A stretch of DNA of 64,000 nucleotides from Actinokineospora globicatena. Its GTDB lineage: Bacteria; Actinomycetota; Actinomycetes; Mycobacteriales; Pseudonocardiaceae. The stretch is from positions 124,001 through 188,000 of the forward strand of contig NZ_JAMTCR010000006.1 in assembly GCF_024171945.1 (NCBI RefSeq), given 5' to 3'. Positions within the stretch are counted from its first letter, which is position 1. Each line of letters opens with the position of its first letter. This document shows, one piece after another, positions 53,034-61,672 of this stretch. The position numbers and the translations under genes are program-made. The notes below the pieces were generated by a model. The model worked only from the letters and a program-made list of their open reading frames with translations. It was not told the DNA's origin and made no database searches.

Positions 53034-53712
53034 TCGTTTCTGTCCACAGTGGAGCTATTGCCCAACGGCCTTGCCGCGCCTGCCTAGCGCTCGCGTCGTG
53101 AAGCCGCTCTGCGCTCACGGGCTTGCTTGAGCCCAGCCCCACTCCCCTCGCGTGCCCGAGGAGTCCCTCGCCCAACTGACCCCGCTTCGCGCCCCCACGC
53201 CCCCGATTCCGCTCTACCAAGCCCACTTCGCGCCACCGGCCAGCCGGTTCCCCTTCGCCCCCCGCATCCCTCGCCTTGCTGCGCGGCCTCGCCTTCACAC
53301 GACCTAGATCGCCTCGCCCCCCGGGCTGCCGCGTTCGCTTCATCCCTTGCGCGACCGAGACCGCTTTGCCTCTCAGCGCTGCCGCGCTCGCTTACTCCCG
53401 CACCGCCGCGCCTGCTTCGCGCCCGCGCCAACGAGATCGCTTCGCGCCCCCCGCTCCACCGAGCCGCCTCGCGCCCGCGCGCGCAGGCAACCCCCTGCCC
53501 GGCCCCCACCCTCTCCGGGGGGCGTCCCTGGGCCAGTCTACCGGGACCCCCCGACAGTGGATCTTGAACAAGCCCCCGCAGAGATCCACATGTGGATAAC
53601 TTCTGTCACCCATAAGACGGAAAATTGAGCCACCCCCAACCAAAGATCCCCAGCTCAACGCACAACCCCACCCCAAGAACAGCCGGCCGCCAGCAACTCG
53701 CCCCGCAGGTGA
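53034..53712. other. Gene-free C-skewed region with dispersed repeat
   Basis: About 460 bases of unusually C-rich, G-poor top strand with many CTTCGCGCC- and CGCGCC-like words precede copy B of the dispersed repeat. Open frames give low-complexity Arg/Pro/Ala protein and I do not call any. The arrangement (skewed DNA, then repeat) mirrors that at 25.4-25.9 kb. Confidence 0.6.
53498..53616 (+). repeat. Dispersed repeat, copy B, with TTATCCACA box in a palindrome
   Basis: It matches copy A at 25767-25890. Within it ATCCACATGTGGAT (53584-53597) is a perfect 14-bp palindrome, and TGTGGATAA (53591-53599) is the complement of a consensus DnaA box. Copy A has one mismatch in the palindrome. Confidence 0.85.
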
Positions 53713-54681
53713 TCAGGAAGGTTGACCAGGCAGCGGCATGGGTTGGCGGGCGGCGCCGGGGGAGGTGCCGAAGGTGCGTTTGAAGGCTCGGCAGAAGGCG
53801 GCTTCGGAGGTGTAGCCGTAGCGGCGGGCTATGGCGTGGAGGGGGGCTGGAGAGGTGGCCAGGTGGAGGCGGGCTAGGCCTAGGCGCCAGGTGGCGAGGT
53901 AGTGCATGGGGGGTTCGCCGACGAGGGTGGTGAAGCGGGCGGAGAAGGTGGAGCGGGACATGCCTGCGGTGGTGGCGAGGGTGGCTACGGTCCAGGGGTG
54001 TTCGGGGGCGCGGTGGATGGCGAGCAGGGCGCGGCCGATGTGGGGGTCGCGGAGGGCGGCGAGCCAGCCGAGGCGGGCCTCGGGGGCGGTGTCGAGCCAG
54101 GCGCGGATGGACTGGATGACCAGGACGTCGGCCAGGCGGGTCAGCACGGTCTCGCCGCCGGGGCGCGGGGTGGCGGCCTCGCGGGTGATGAGGTTGAGCG
54201 TGCTGTGCACCCAGTCGTCGTCGAGTGAGCGCAGGTACAGCACCGTGGGGAGTTGCGCGAGCAGCCGCTGGGCCGCGACGTGGTCGAAGCGCATCACCGC
54301 GTACGTGACCTGGCTCGGCGCGCCACCCCCGCCGTAGGTCATCGTCTCGAGCAGGTCGCTGACCCTGGTCACCTCCAGGTCGAACAGCGGCTCGACCGCC
54401 GCGTCCGGCGCGCTGCGCAACCGGTGCGCCGACCCGTGCGGCAGCAGCGTCAGGCTGCCCTGCGGGAGCCGCACCTGCTCGCCGTCGGCCACCTCCAGCC
54501 ACGCCTCGCCGGACGTCACGACCTGCAAGATCATGTACTCCGGCAGGTCCGGCACGTCGACCCCCCACGGCGCGGTCAGCTCGGCGCGGCAGTAGAGCGT
54601 GCCGGTGAGGCGCAGCAGGTGCAGCACCTCGCCGAGCAGGTCGGTGCTCTCGGGGAGGTCGCGGGTCGGGCTGCTCGGCAT
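53713..54681 (-). CDS. AraC-family regulator with cupin N-terminus
   Basis: A 322-residue regulator. An N-terminal cupin_6-type sensing domain (about 15-195, with PEYMILQVVTSGEAWLEV and RLPQGSLTLLPHGSAH) is followed by an AraC DNA-binding domain (about 215-315, ending EAAFCRAFKRTFGTSPGAAR). ATG 54681 is chosen as the start nearest the domain. It is divergent from the NmrA-like gene and probably controls it; inverted half-sites lie between them. Confidence 0.88.
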   Translation of the reverse strand: MPSSPTRDLPESTDLLGEVLHLLRLTGTLYCRAELTAPWGVDVPDLPEYMILQVVTSGEAWLEVADGEQVRLPQGSLTLLPHGSAHRLRSAPDAAVEPLFDLEVTRVSDLLETMTYGGGGAPSQVTYAVMRFDHVAAQRLLAQLPTVLYLRSLDDDWVHSTLNLITREAATPRPGGETVLTRLADVLVIQSIRAWLDTAPEARLGWLAALRDPHIGRALLAIHRAPEHPWTVATLATTAGMSRSTFSARFTTLVGEPPMHYLATWRLGLARLHLATSPAPLHAIARRYGYTSEAAFCRAFKRTFGTSPGAARQPMPLPGQPS

Positions 54682-54697
54682 GTGACCAGTATGCCGG

Positions 54698-54780
54698 TCG
54701 TCCACCCGTTCTGGACGATCGGCACAGAAGCGCGGACGCATCGTCATTGAACGTCCAGCGAGACGCCCCAAGACTGGACG
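54698..54780. promoter_or_regulatory. CGTCCA half-sites between AraC and NmrA genes
   Basis: TCGTCCA-N7-TGGACGA (54698-54718) is a perfect 7-bp inverted repeat. A second pair, CGTCCAG (54752-54758) and CTGGACG (54774-54780), is 15 bases apart. Four equivalent half-sites in a 125-bp divergent region suit an AraC-type operator. Confidence 0.55.
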
Positions 54781-54806
54781 CTACCTACAACAGCGAGGAG
54801 CGTTCG

Positions 54807-55610
54807 ATGTCCATTCTCGTCATCGGGTCCACCGGCAAGACCGGGGTCCGCGTGCTGCGCGGCCTGGAGCGCCGGGGCGTCGCGGCCACCGGTGTCGCCC
54901 GCGGCACCACCCCGCGGTTCGACTGGACCGAGCCCGACACCTGGGCCCCAGCGCTCGCGGGTGCCAGCGCCGTCTACATCACCTACGCCCCCGACCTGGC
55001 CGCCAAGAGCGCCCCCGCCGCGATCGAGCGGTTGACCGAACTCGCGACCGCCGCGGGCGTCGAGCGGCTGGTGCTGCTGTCCGGCCGGGGCGAGCACAAC
55101 GCGGGCGTGTGCGAGGAGATCGTCCGGGCATCCACAGTGGACACGACGATCGTGCGGGCCAGTTGGTTCGCGCAGAACTTCAGCGAGGGCGCGCTGCGCG
55201 ACTCCGTGCTCGACGGCGTGTTCGCGCTCCCCGCCGGTGACCTCGCCGAGCCGCTGGTCGACGTCGACGACATCGCCGACGTCGTGGTCGCCGCGCTCAC
55301 CGAGGACGGGCACGCGGGCAAGGTCTACGAGGTCACCGGCCCCCGCCTGCTGACCTTCGCCGAGGCCGCCGCCGAGATCAGCGCCGCCTCCGGCCGCGAG
55401 GTCCGGTACCTGCCGGTGACCCTGGAGCAGTTCAACACCGCGCTCGTCGAGGCGGTCGGACCGGAGTACGCGGAGATCGTCACCGCCCTGTGCGCCGAGG
55501 TGTTCGACGGCCGCAACGCCTCGGTCACCCACGGCGTCCGCGAGGCCCTCGGCCGCGAGCCGCGCGACTTCAGCGAGTTCTGCGCCGCCGCCTTCAGGAG
55601 CCAGCCGTGA
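54807..55610 (+). CDS. NmrA-like NAD(P)-binding protein
   Basis: A 267-residue atypical short-chain dehydrogenase fold. The N-terminal dinucleotide loop is ILVIGSTGKTG (about 3-13), and there is no Tyr-x-x-x-Lys pair, which fits NmrA/HSCARG-like sensors or quinone reductase-like proteins. ATG 54807 has GAGGAG upstream. The stop overlaps the next start by GTGA, so the DUF4345 protein is coupled to it. Confidence 0.88.
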   Translation: MSILVIGSTGKTGVRVLRGLERRGVAATGVARGTTPRFDWTEPDTWAPALAGASAVYITYAPDLAAKSAPAAIERLTELATAAGVERLVLLSGRGEHNAGVCEEIVRASTVDTTIVRASWFAQNFSEGALRDSVLDGVFALPAGDLAEPLVDVDDIADVVVAALTEDGHAGKVYEVTGPRLLTFAEAAAEISAASGREVRYLPVTLEQFNTALVEAVGPEYAEIVTALCAEVFDGRNASVTHGVREALGREPRDFSEFCAAAFRSQP

Positions 55611-56062
55611 CCAAGGAGCCAGTCGTGACCAAGCGGCCAGCCGCGTCCAACGGGCCTGCCGTGACCAAGCCGGTCGTGAACAAGGTCATCCTCGCCATCG
55701 CCGGTCTCGTCGCCGTCGTCATCGGTGGTGCCCTGCTGTTCGTCCCCGTCGGGTTCCACGAGCTCAGCGGCCTTGCCGCCGCCACCGATCCCGGCAACGT
55801 CAGCGAGGTCAGGGCAGGCGGTGCCGCCGTCCTGATCGCGGGCGCGGTCATCATGCGCGGCGCTTTCAAGCCCACCCTGACCAGGTTCGCTGCCCTAGTG
55901 GGGACCGGCTTCTTCCTCGCCTACGGGGTGGGGCGGTTGATCGGCATCGTCGCGGACGGCCTGCCGCCAAGCGGGATCGTGACGGCCATGGTCAGCGAGC
56001 TCGTCCTCGGCATCGCCTGCGCCTCGGTGGTGGCGCGCACCCGTGACCGGGCCCCGGTGTGA
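55607..56062 (+). CDS. DUF4345-type membrane protein
   Basis: A protein of about 151 residues with four transmembrane helices (from about residue 28). The family has no known function. The N-terminus is a polar repeat (VTKEPVVTKRP), produced by an 18-bp duplication that also copies the ribosome site, so GTG 55607 and GTG 55625 are both good starts. It overlaps the NmrA-like gene by four bases. Confidence 0.78.
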   Translation: MTKEPVVTKRPAASNGPAVTKPVVNKVILAIAGLVAVVIGGALLFVPVGFHELSGLAAATDPGNVSEVRAGGAAVLIAGAVIMRGAFKPTLTRFAALVGTGFFLAYGVGRLIGIVADGLPPSGIVTAMVSELVLGIACASVVARTRDRAPV

Positions 56063-56069
56063 CCGGGGG

Positions 56070-56813
56070 TCAGTCCAGCGGTTGGTCCACAAAGGACCGG
56101 TGGGCGGCCGCGGCGATGGGCCGGGCGGTGAGGCCCAGCTTGGTGTAGAGCGTGCGGGCCGCGTCGTTCCACGAGTCGACCATGAGCGCGGCCCGGCCGG
56201 TCCTGGCGACCAGCGTGTCCACCACCAGCCCGCACACCGCCGCGGCGTGCCCGCGACCGCGCGCGGCCGGGGCGGTGACCACCCCGGCGAGGAACCCGAC
56301 CTCCGGCGCGGACCAGGCGTCGGCGGCGGCCGCGACGAGGGCGCCGTGCTCGTCGCGCACCCCGGCCCAGCGCCGGATCCCGGTGCCGCCCGGTCGCGCG
56401 TACGACCCGGGGTACTCGGTGTCGAGCAGCGCCCGCACCTCGGGGACGGCGTCGGCGCCGAGCCAGCTCGCGCCGCCGCGGAACCCGGTGCGGTCGCTGG
56501 TGTCCATCCACCAGAACCGGTCGAGCAGCTCGATCTCCGGGAACGCCGCCACCACCTCGGTGACCGCGTCCGCGTCGCCGAGCGGCCGGTACTCCGGGCC
56601 GACCTCGGCCAGCGCGTGCCGCACCAGCCCGAGCAGCCGCCCGCCGGTGCCGTGCACCGCGAGCCGGTGCCGCCGGGACAGGTCCGGGCAGGCCACGACC
56701 ACCGCGTCGCCGTCGCGCCAGGCGCGTACCCCCGGCCGCATCCCCTGGGCGCTCCACAGCACCAGGGGATCGGCGGGCAGGTCGGAGACAGCGGTCAGCC
56801 GCGTGGGTGGCAC
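56070..56813 (-). CDS. GNAT-family N-acetyltransferase
   Basis: A 247-residue acetyltransferase. The acetyl-CoA loop is in VVTAPAARGRGHAAAVCGLV (near 185-200), and the C-terminal NDAARTLYTKLGL block completes the fold. The N-terminal half is a second, degenerate GNAT-like region. GTG 56813 lies 18 bases after the GlnH gene stop, so it may be the third gene of the glnX-glnH unit. Substrate unknown. Confidence 0.85.
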   Translation of the reverse strand: MPPTRLTAVSDLPADPLVLWSAQGMRPGVRAWRDGDAVVVACPDLSRRHRLAVHGTGGRLLGLVRHALAEVGPEYRPLGDADAVTEVVAAFPEIELLDRFWWMDTSDRTGFRGGASWLGADAVPEVRALLDTEYPGSYARPGGTGIRRWAGVRDEHGALVAAAADAWSAPEVGFLAGVVTAPAARGRGHAAAVCGLVVDTLVARTGRAALMVDSWNDAARTLYTKLGLTARPIAAAAHRSFVDQPLD

Positions 56814-56831
56814 AGGTACATCATGGCCGCA

Positions 56832-57902
56832 TCAGGGGTCCAGGTAGCGCGAGGCGGGGATGGGCTTGCGGCCGGGCACGGTGCCGAACCACTTCTCGTA
56901 GGCCGCGGCGAGGCTGCCGTCCGCGCGCATCCGGTCCAGGACGCCGTTGACGAACCGCACCAGGTCTTGGTCCTCGTCGCTGAAGGCGATGCCCGCCTCA
57001 CCCGTGCTGGGGGCGCGGTAGTCGAGCAGGACGGTCGTGGGGTCCTGCAGCCGGAAGCCCTCCAGGATCAGCACGTCGGTGTAGATCGCGTCGACGAGCC
57101 CGCGCTGCAGCAGCATCAGGCACTCGCTGGTGTCGTTCACCGACACCGGGACGACCTCGGACTTGCCAGCCGCGCGCTGCCGGTCCCGGAACTCGATCAT
57201 CTCGTCGCTGTTGGTGGTCGCGGTGCCGGAGCAGATCTTGCGGCCGCCGAGGTCGTCGGGCGAGTTGACGCCGTGGTGGTCCCCGGTGCGCACCATGAGA
57301 CCGGTGGTGGTGGTCAGGTACGGCGCGGAGTAGCGCAACCCGTAGGTGTCGACCCGCCCGCACGTGATGCTGACATCGGCGATGACCATGTCGAGGTTGG
57401 GGAGTTCCCCGAGTTCCGGGCGCTGCTTGCGCGCCTCCCGGTTCTTGGCCGTGTCCACGGCGAACAGGCGGCTCCCGGTCGGCATCGTCACCAGGCGCAG
57501 GCGGGAGTCGTCCGGCTGGAGGGGTTCGCCGAAGAGCTCCCGGGCGATCCGGCGGACGATGTCGACCTCGAAGCCGACGAGTTCACCGGTGGCGAGGTCG
57601 CGGCGGCTGAACAGCGGGGCGGTCTGGCTCACCCCCACCACGAAGCGCTTGTCCTCGTTGCGGATCCGGTTCAGCGTCGGGGTCCGCACCTGCTCGAGAC
57701 CGGCCGGGCTCAGGCTGCGCCCGGGATCGGGGCAGGCCCGCACCGGCGGCGAGTGCACCGCGGGCTCGGTGTAGCCCTCCGGCCAGATCACCGGCGCGGA
57801 CCGGTTCGGTCGCGGCGCGGGCTCCACGGCTCCACACCCCGCGGCGACCAGCACCGCGGTCAGGGCCAGCAGGACAGCGCGAACGGGGGCGGGGGTGCGC
57901 AT
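56832..57902 (-). CDS. glnH: GlnH-like glutamate-binding lipoprotein
   Basis: A 356-residue solute-binding lipoprotein (family 3). A lipobox ending in Cys (VLVAAGCGA, near residue 23) precedes a two-lobed domain, with the family signature GFEVDIVRRIARELFG near 130 and SAPYLTTTTGLMVR near 195. Beside a GlnX-like membrane protein it matches the actinobacterial glnX-glnH pair that, in mycobacteria and corynebacteria, reports external Asp/Glu to the kinase PknG. Its start overlaps the GlnX stop. No pknG is present within the window. Confidence 0.82.
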   Translation of the reverse strand: MRTPAPVRAVLLALTAVLVAAGCGAVEPAPRPNRSAPVIWPEGYTEPAVHSPPVRACPDPGRSLSPAGLEQVRTPTLNRIRNEDKRFVVGVSQTAPLFSRRDLATGELVGFEVDIVRRIARELFGEPLQPDDSRLRLVTMPTGSRLFAVDTAKNREARKQRPELGELPNLDMVIADVSITCGRVDTYGLRYSAPYLTTTTGLMVRTGDHHGVNSPDDLGGRKICSGTATTNSDEMIEFRDRQRAAGKSEVVPVSVNDTSECLMLLQRGLVDAIYTDVLILEGFRLQDPTTVLLDYRAPSTGEAGIAFSDEDQDLVRFVNGVLDRMRADGSLAAAYEKWFGTVPGRKPIPASRYLDP

Positions 57903-59197
57903 CAGTAGTACTCCCGGATCCGCGGCCACAGCCCCCAGCCGAGCGAGAGCAGGGCCAGGGTGGCGCACACCACGAACACCGCGTCGATGTTCGTCAGCGC
58001 GCCCCTCGCCGTGGCCGTGCTGGTGGCCGCGTGGGTGCTGTGCCAGGTGATGGCGTCGGTGAGGACCTCGTCGAACTGCTGGGCGTGCGCGGCCTGGTCG
58101 GTGCCGATGACCAGACCGGACATCTGCTGGTAGGTCAGCGGCGCGCCGCCCGGCTCGATCAGCGGCCGCACCGCCGCCCGCCAGGACAGCAGCGCGGTGG
58201 CCGCCCGGTCGATCCGCTGCCGGTCACCGCCGCCGCTGCCCGCCGCGCTGACCTGCTCGTCGAGCGCGGCGAGGCCGTCGCGCAGGCTGGCGACGTCGCC
58301 GACCTTCGGGAACACCAGGATCCGCACCTCGTCCCCGTCGGCCTCCCTGGCCAGGTTGCGGGCCTTGGCCAACGGCGCGACGACGGTGTCGAACTCGCGC
58401 ACGCTGGCGCCGGCGTGCCCGGCGGCCACGGTGACCGAGATCCCCACGGTGACCAGCGAGGCGAGCACCAGCGCGGTCGAGAGCACCAGCCCCCGGTTGA
58501 ACCTGCGCCGCGTCCGGCGGGCCAGGTACCGCTGTGCCAGCACGAAGAGGACCAGGGTCGCCGCGCCGACCGCGAACACCTCCCACGGTGGTCGCCCGGC
58601 CGCTGACTGCGCCTCGGTCAACGCGGCCGCTTGCTCGCGGTGCAGCTCACCGGCCAGCCGCAGCAGGTCGCCGCGCACGAGGTGCGAGGCCTGCGCGAGG
58701 TAGGACGTGCCGACGGGCTGGCTGACGGCGCTGTGCCGCCACCCGGACTCGACCAGCCGCGAGTACTCCGGCAGCCGGTCCGCCAGGTCGCGCACCCGGT
58801 CGGCCGACGGGCCCGCGGGGGTGAGGGAGGCCGCCACCCGCAGCGCGTCCGCCGCGTCGAACAGGTCCTCCCGGAAGCGCTTGCGCTCGGCGCTGACCCG
58901 GTGCGGCTCGACCACCACGGCGTTGAGCGAGGTCGCGTCCGCGTCGGCCAGCGCCCGGTAGACGTCGAGCGCCGCGCCGGTGAGCGTGTTGCCCCGGTGC
59001 ACCGCGTCGTCGAGCAGCGCCTCGCGGTCGCGCACCGCCGACTGCCCGAGGAACCCCAGCAGCACGAGCGCGGCCGCGAGCACGGCGGTCACCGCGACCA
59101 GGCGCTGCTCGGTCCGCTCGAACCGCCCGGCGACCCCTGCCAGCACCGACGTCCAACCCCGGGCGGACACCCGGGATCGCGCACTGTCGATCATCAC
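57902..59197 (-). CDS. glnX: GlnX-like transmembrane sensor protein
   Basis: A 431-residue membrane protein with four predicted helices (about 33-52, 205-222, 236-258 and 405-425). The first extracellular loop (53-204) and the second (259-404) are large and helical, like the sensory domains of chemoreceptors. Length, topology and coupling to a GlnH lipoprotein match GlnX of M. tuberculosis and C. glutamicum, which relays GlnH ligand state across the membrane. It follows the ABC importer genes by 34 bases. Confidence 0.75.
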   Translation of the reverse strand: MMIDSARSRVSARGWTSVLAGVAGRFERTEQRLVAVTAVLAAALVLLGFLGQSAVRDREALLDDAVHRGNTLTGAALDVYRALADADATSLNAVVVEPHRVSAERKRFREDLFDAADALRVAASLTPAGPSADRVRDLADRLPEYSRLVESGWRHSAVSQPVGTSYLAQASHLVRGDLLRLAGELHREQAAALTEAQSAAGRPPWEVFAVGAATLVLFVLAQRYLARRTRRRFNRGLVLSTALVLASLVTVGISVTVAAGHAGASVREFDTVVAPLAKARNLAREADGDEVRILVFPKVGDVASLRDGLAALDEQVSAAGSGGGDRQRIDRAATALLSWRAAVRPLIEPGGAPLTYQQMSGLVIGTDQAAHAQQFDEVLTDAITWHSTHAATSTATARGALTNIDAVFVVCATLALLSLGWGLWPRIREYY

Positions 59198-59231
59198 TAG
59201 CTGTCGTCGGGCGGGCTCGGGGCGTTACGCC

Positions 59232-60827
59232 TCAGCGGATCGGGTCCGGTGCGACCGCACCGGGGATGGCCGCGAGCAACTCCTTGGTGTACTGCGCCGT
59301 CGGGGCGGTGAGCACCGCGTCCGCCGGGCCGTACTCGACGACCGAACCACCGCGCATGACCGCGATGTGGTCGGCGATCTCCCGCACCACGGCCAAGTCG
59401 TGCGTGATGAACAGGTACGTCAGCCCCAACTCCTCCTGCAGCCGCACGAGCAGGCGCAGGATCTGGGCCTGCACCGAGACGTCGAGCGCGGAGACCGGTT
59501 CGTCGCACACCAGCAGGTCCGGGTGCAGCGCCAGCGCCCTGGCGATCGCCGCGCGCTGCCGTTGCCCGCCGGAGAGCTCCGCGGGCTTGCGGGCCAGCAT
59601 CCCCGACGGGAGGGCGACCTGGTCGAGCAGTTCGGCGGCCCGGGCGCGGCGGTCGGCGGGGGAGCCGACCCCGAAGGCGCGCAACGGCTCGGTGACGATC
59701 TCCTCGATGGTGAACCGGGGGTTGAGCGAGGCGTACGGGTTCTGGTAGACGAGCTGGAAGCGCCGCCGCAACAGCCGTAGATCTTCCCGGCCGAGCGCGG
59801 TGATGTCGTTGCCGTCGAAGGTCACCGTGCCCTCGGTCGGCGCCTCCAGGCCGACCACTACCCGGGCCGTCGTCGTCTTGCCGGAGCCGGACTCGCCCAC
59901 CAGGGCCAGGGTGCGGCCGCGGGTGAGGGTGAACGACACGTCGTCGACAACCTTGGTCTTGCCGTCGAACGACTTCGCGACACCGGTCACCGCCAGCAGC
60001 ACGTCCGAGCCTGCATCCCGTCGGGGCCGCAGGGGTTCCCTGGCCAGGCTCGGCGCGGCCGCCAGCAGTTCACGGGTGTACGGGTGGCTCGCCGCGGTGA
60101 GGATCTCCCTGGTCGACCCGGTCTCCACGACCTCGCCCTGGGACATCACCACGACACGCGCCGCGCGGTCGGCCGCCACCCCGAGGTCGTGGGTGATCAG
60201 CAGCACCGCGGTGCCGGACTCGACGGCCAACCCCTCCAGGTGGTCCAGGATCTCGCGCTGCACCGTGACGTCCAGCGCGCTGGTCGGCTCGTCGGCGATG
60301 ATCAGCCGCGGCCTGCCCGCCAGCGCGATCGCGATCAGCACCCGTTGCCGCAGCCCGCCGGACAGCTCGTGCGGGTACTGCCGCGCCCGGCGCTCCGGTT
60401 CCGGGATGCCCGCCGACCGCAGCAACCGGATCGCCTCGGCCGCCGCCGCTCGCCTGGGCGCCAACCGGTGCACCAGCAGGACCTCGGCGACCTGCTCCCC
60501 GACCCGCCGCACCGGGTCCAGCGACACCGTCGGGTCCTGCGGCACCAGCGCGATGTCGGTGCCGCGCAGCCCCTGCCACTGCTTGTCCGAGAGCCCGGTC
60601 AGCTCCCGCCCGGCGAAGGTGATCGACCCAGACTCGACCCGCCCGCCGCGCGGCAGCAACCCGATCGCGGCGTGCGCGGTGGTGGACTTGCCCGACCCGG
60701 ACTCGCCGACGACGGCCACGATCTCGCCCGGCGCGACCGTCAGGTCCGCCTTGCGCACGGCGGGCACCACCCCGGACCGGGTGTGGTAGGACACCACCAG
60801 GTCGCGGATCTCCAGCAGCGCGCTCAC
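59232..60827 (-). CDS. Double ABC ATPase (DppD-DppF fusion)
   Basis: A 531-residue ATPase with two nucleotide-binding domains. Walker A GESGSGKS occurs near 38-45 and again near 305-312, each with its own signature (LSGGLRQR, LSGGQRQR) and Walker B followed by DEPT or DEPV. It has the same design as the ATPase in the sulfatase operon. It overlaps the DppC-type permease gene by ATGA and energises the importer encoded upstream. Confidence 0.93.
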   Translation of the reverse strand: MSALLEIRDLVVSYHTRSGVVPAVRKADLTVAPGEIVAVVGESGSGKSTTAHAAIGLLPRGGRVESGSITFAGRELTGLSDKQWQGLRGTDIALVPQDPTVSLDPVRRVGEQVAEVLLVHRLAPRRAAAAEAIRLLRSAGIPEPERRARQYPHELSGGLRQRVLIAIALAGRPRLIIADEPTSALDVTVQREILDHLEGLAVESGTAVLLITHDLGVAADRAARVVVMSQGEVVETGSTREILTAASHPYTRELLAAAPSLAREPLRPRRDAGSDVLLAVTGVAKSFDGKTKVVDDVSFTLTRGRTLALVGESGSGKTTTARVVVGLEAPTEGTVTFDGNDITALGREDLRLLRRRFQLVYQNPYASLNPRFTIEEIVTEPLRAFGVGSPADRRARAAELLDQVALPSGMLARKPAELSGGQRQRAAIARALALHPDLLVCDEPVSALDVSVQAQILRLLVRLQEELGLTYLFITHDLAVVREIADHIAVMRGGSVVEYGPADAVLTAPTAQYTKELLAAIPGAVAPDPIR

Positions 60828-61672
60828 ACCAGCCTCCGTTCACCGTCGAGCGCCCGGGACACCCGGTTCGTGGCCAGCACCACGGCCGCGACCGTCAACC
60901 CCGGGAACGTCGTCATCCACCACGCGGTGGCCAGGAACCCGCGCCCACCGGCCACCAGCGACCCCCACTCCGGCGTCGGCGGCGTCGCGCCGTAGCCCAG
61001 GAAGCTCAACGCGGACACCTCCAGCACCGCGGTGCCGAAGGTCAGCGTCGCCAGCACCAGCACCGGTCCGAGCGAGTTGGGCAGGATGTGCCTGGCCAGC
61101 ACCCCGGTCCAGCGCACCCCCGCCGCCCGCGCGGCCTCCACGAAAACGCCTGTGCGCACCCGCAGCACCTCGGCGCGCATGAGCCGCGCGAACGTCGCCA
61201 GGTTCGCCACCCCGACGGCGATCGCGACGTTGGTGGTGCCGAAGCCCAGCGCGGTCACCAGCGCCAGCGACAGCAGGATCGACGGCACCGACTGCAGCAC
61301 GTCGACCACCCGCATCACCAGCGAGTCGACCCACCCGCCGCGACTGCCCGCCAGCAGGCCCAGCGCGGCGCCCGCGATCAGCGACACCAGCACCGACAGG
61401 ACCGTTGCCCGCAGGGACAAGGCGGCGCCGTGCACGACCCGGGCGAACACGTCCCGCCCGGTCTCGTCGGTGCCGAAGAGGTGTGCCGCCGAGGGGCCCT
61501 GCAACCGCTCGGCGGGCACACCGGCAATGGGGTCGTGCGCGGTGAACAACTCCGGGACCACCGCCCACAACAGCACGAGCAGGATCACCGCTACCGACAG
61601 CACAAGTCCGGGTCGGCGCAGGTAGAACCCGGCCTCCCGCCTGGCCGCGCTCGGGGTGGCGACACTAGACAC
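60824..61672 (-). CDS. DppC-type ABC transporter permease
   Basis: A 282-residue permease with about six helices, the HLFGTDETGRDVFARV block and an EAA loop (AAGVRWTGVLARHILPNS). It overlaps both neighbours by a few bases (8 with the DppB gene), so the genes are translated together. Confidence 0.92.
   Translation of the reverse strand: MSSVATPSAARREAGFYLRRPGLVLSVAVILLVLLWAVVPELFTAHDPIAGVPAERLQGPSAAHLFGTDETGRDVFARVVHGAALSLRATVLSVLVSLIAGAALGLLAGSRGGWVDSLVMRVVDVLQSVPSILLSLALVTALGFGTTNVAIAVGVANLATFARLMRAEVLRVRTGVFVEAARAAGVRWTGVLARHILPNSLGPVLVLATLTFGTAVLEVSALSFLGYGATPPTPEWGSLVAGGRGFLATAWWMTTFPGLTVAAVVLATNRVSRALDGERRLV

Noticed and set aside
53127-53628. Open frames of 93-146 codons across the region before repeat copy B.
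   Set aside because: Low-complexity Pro/Arg/Ala translations in several frames at once, typical of base skew and not of coding sequence.
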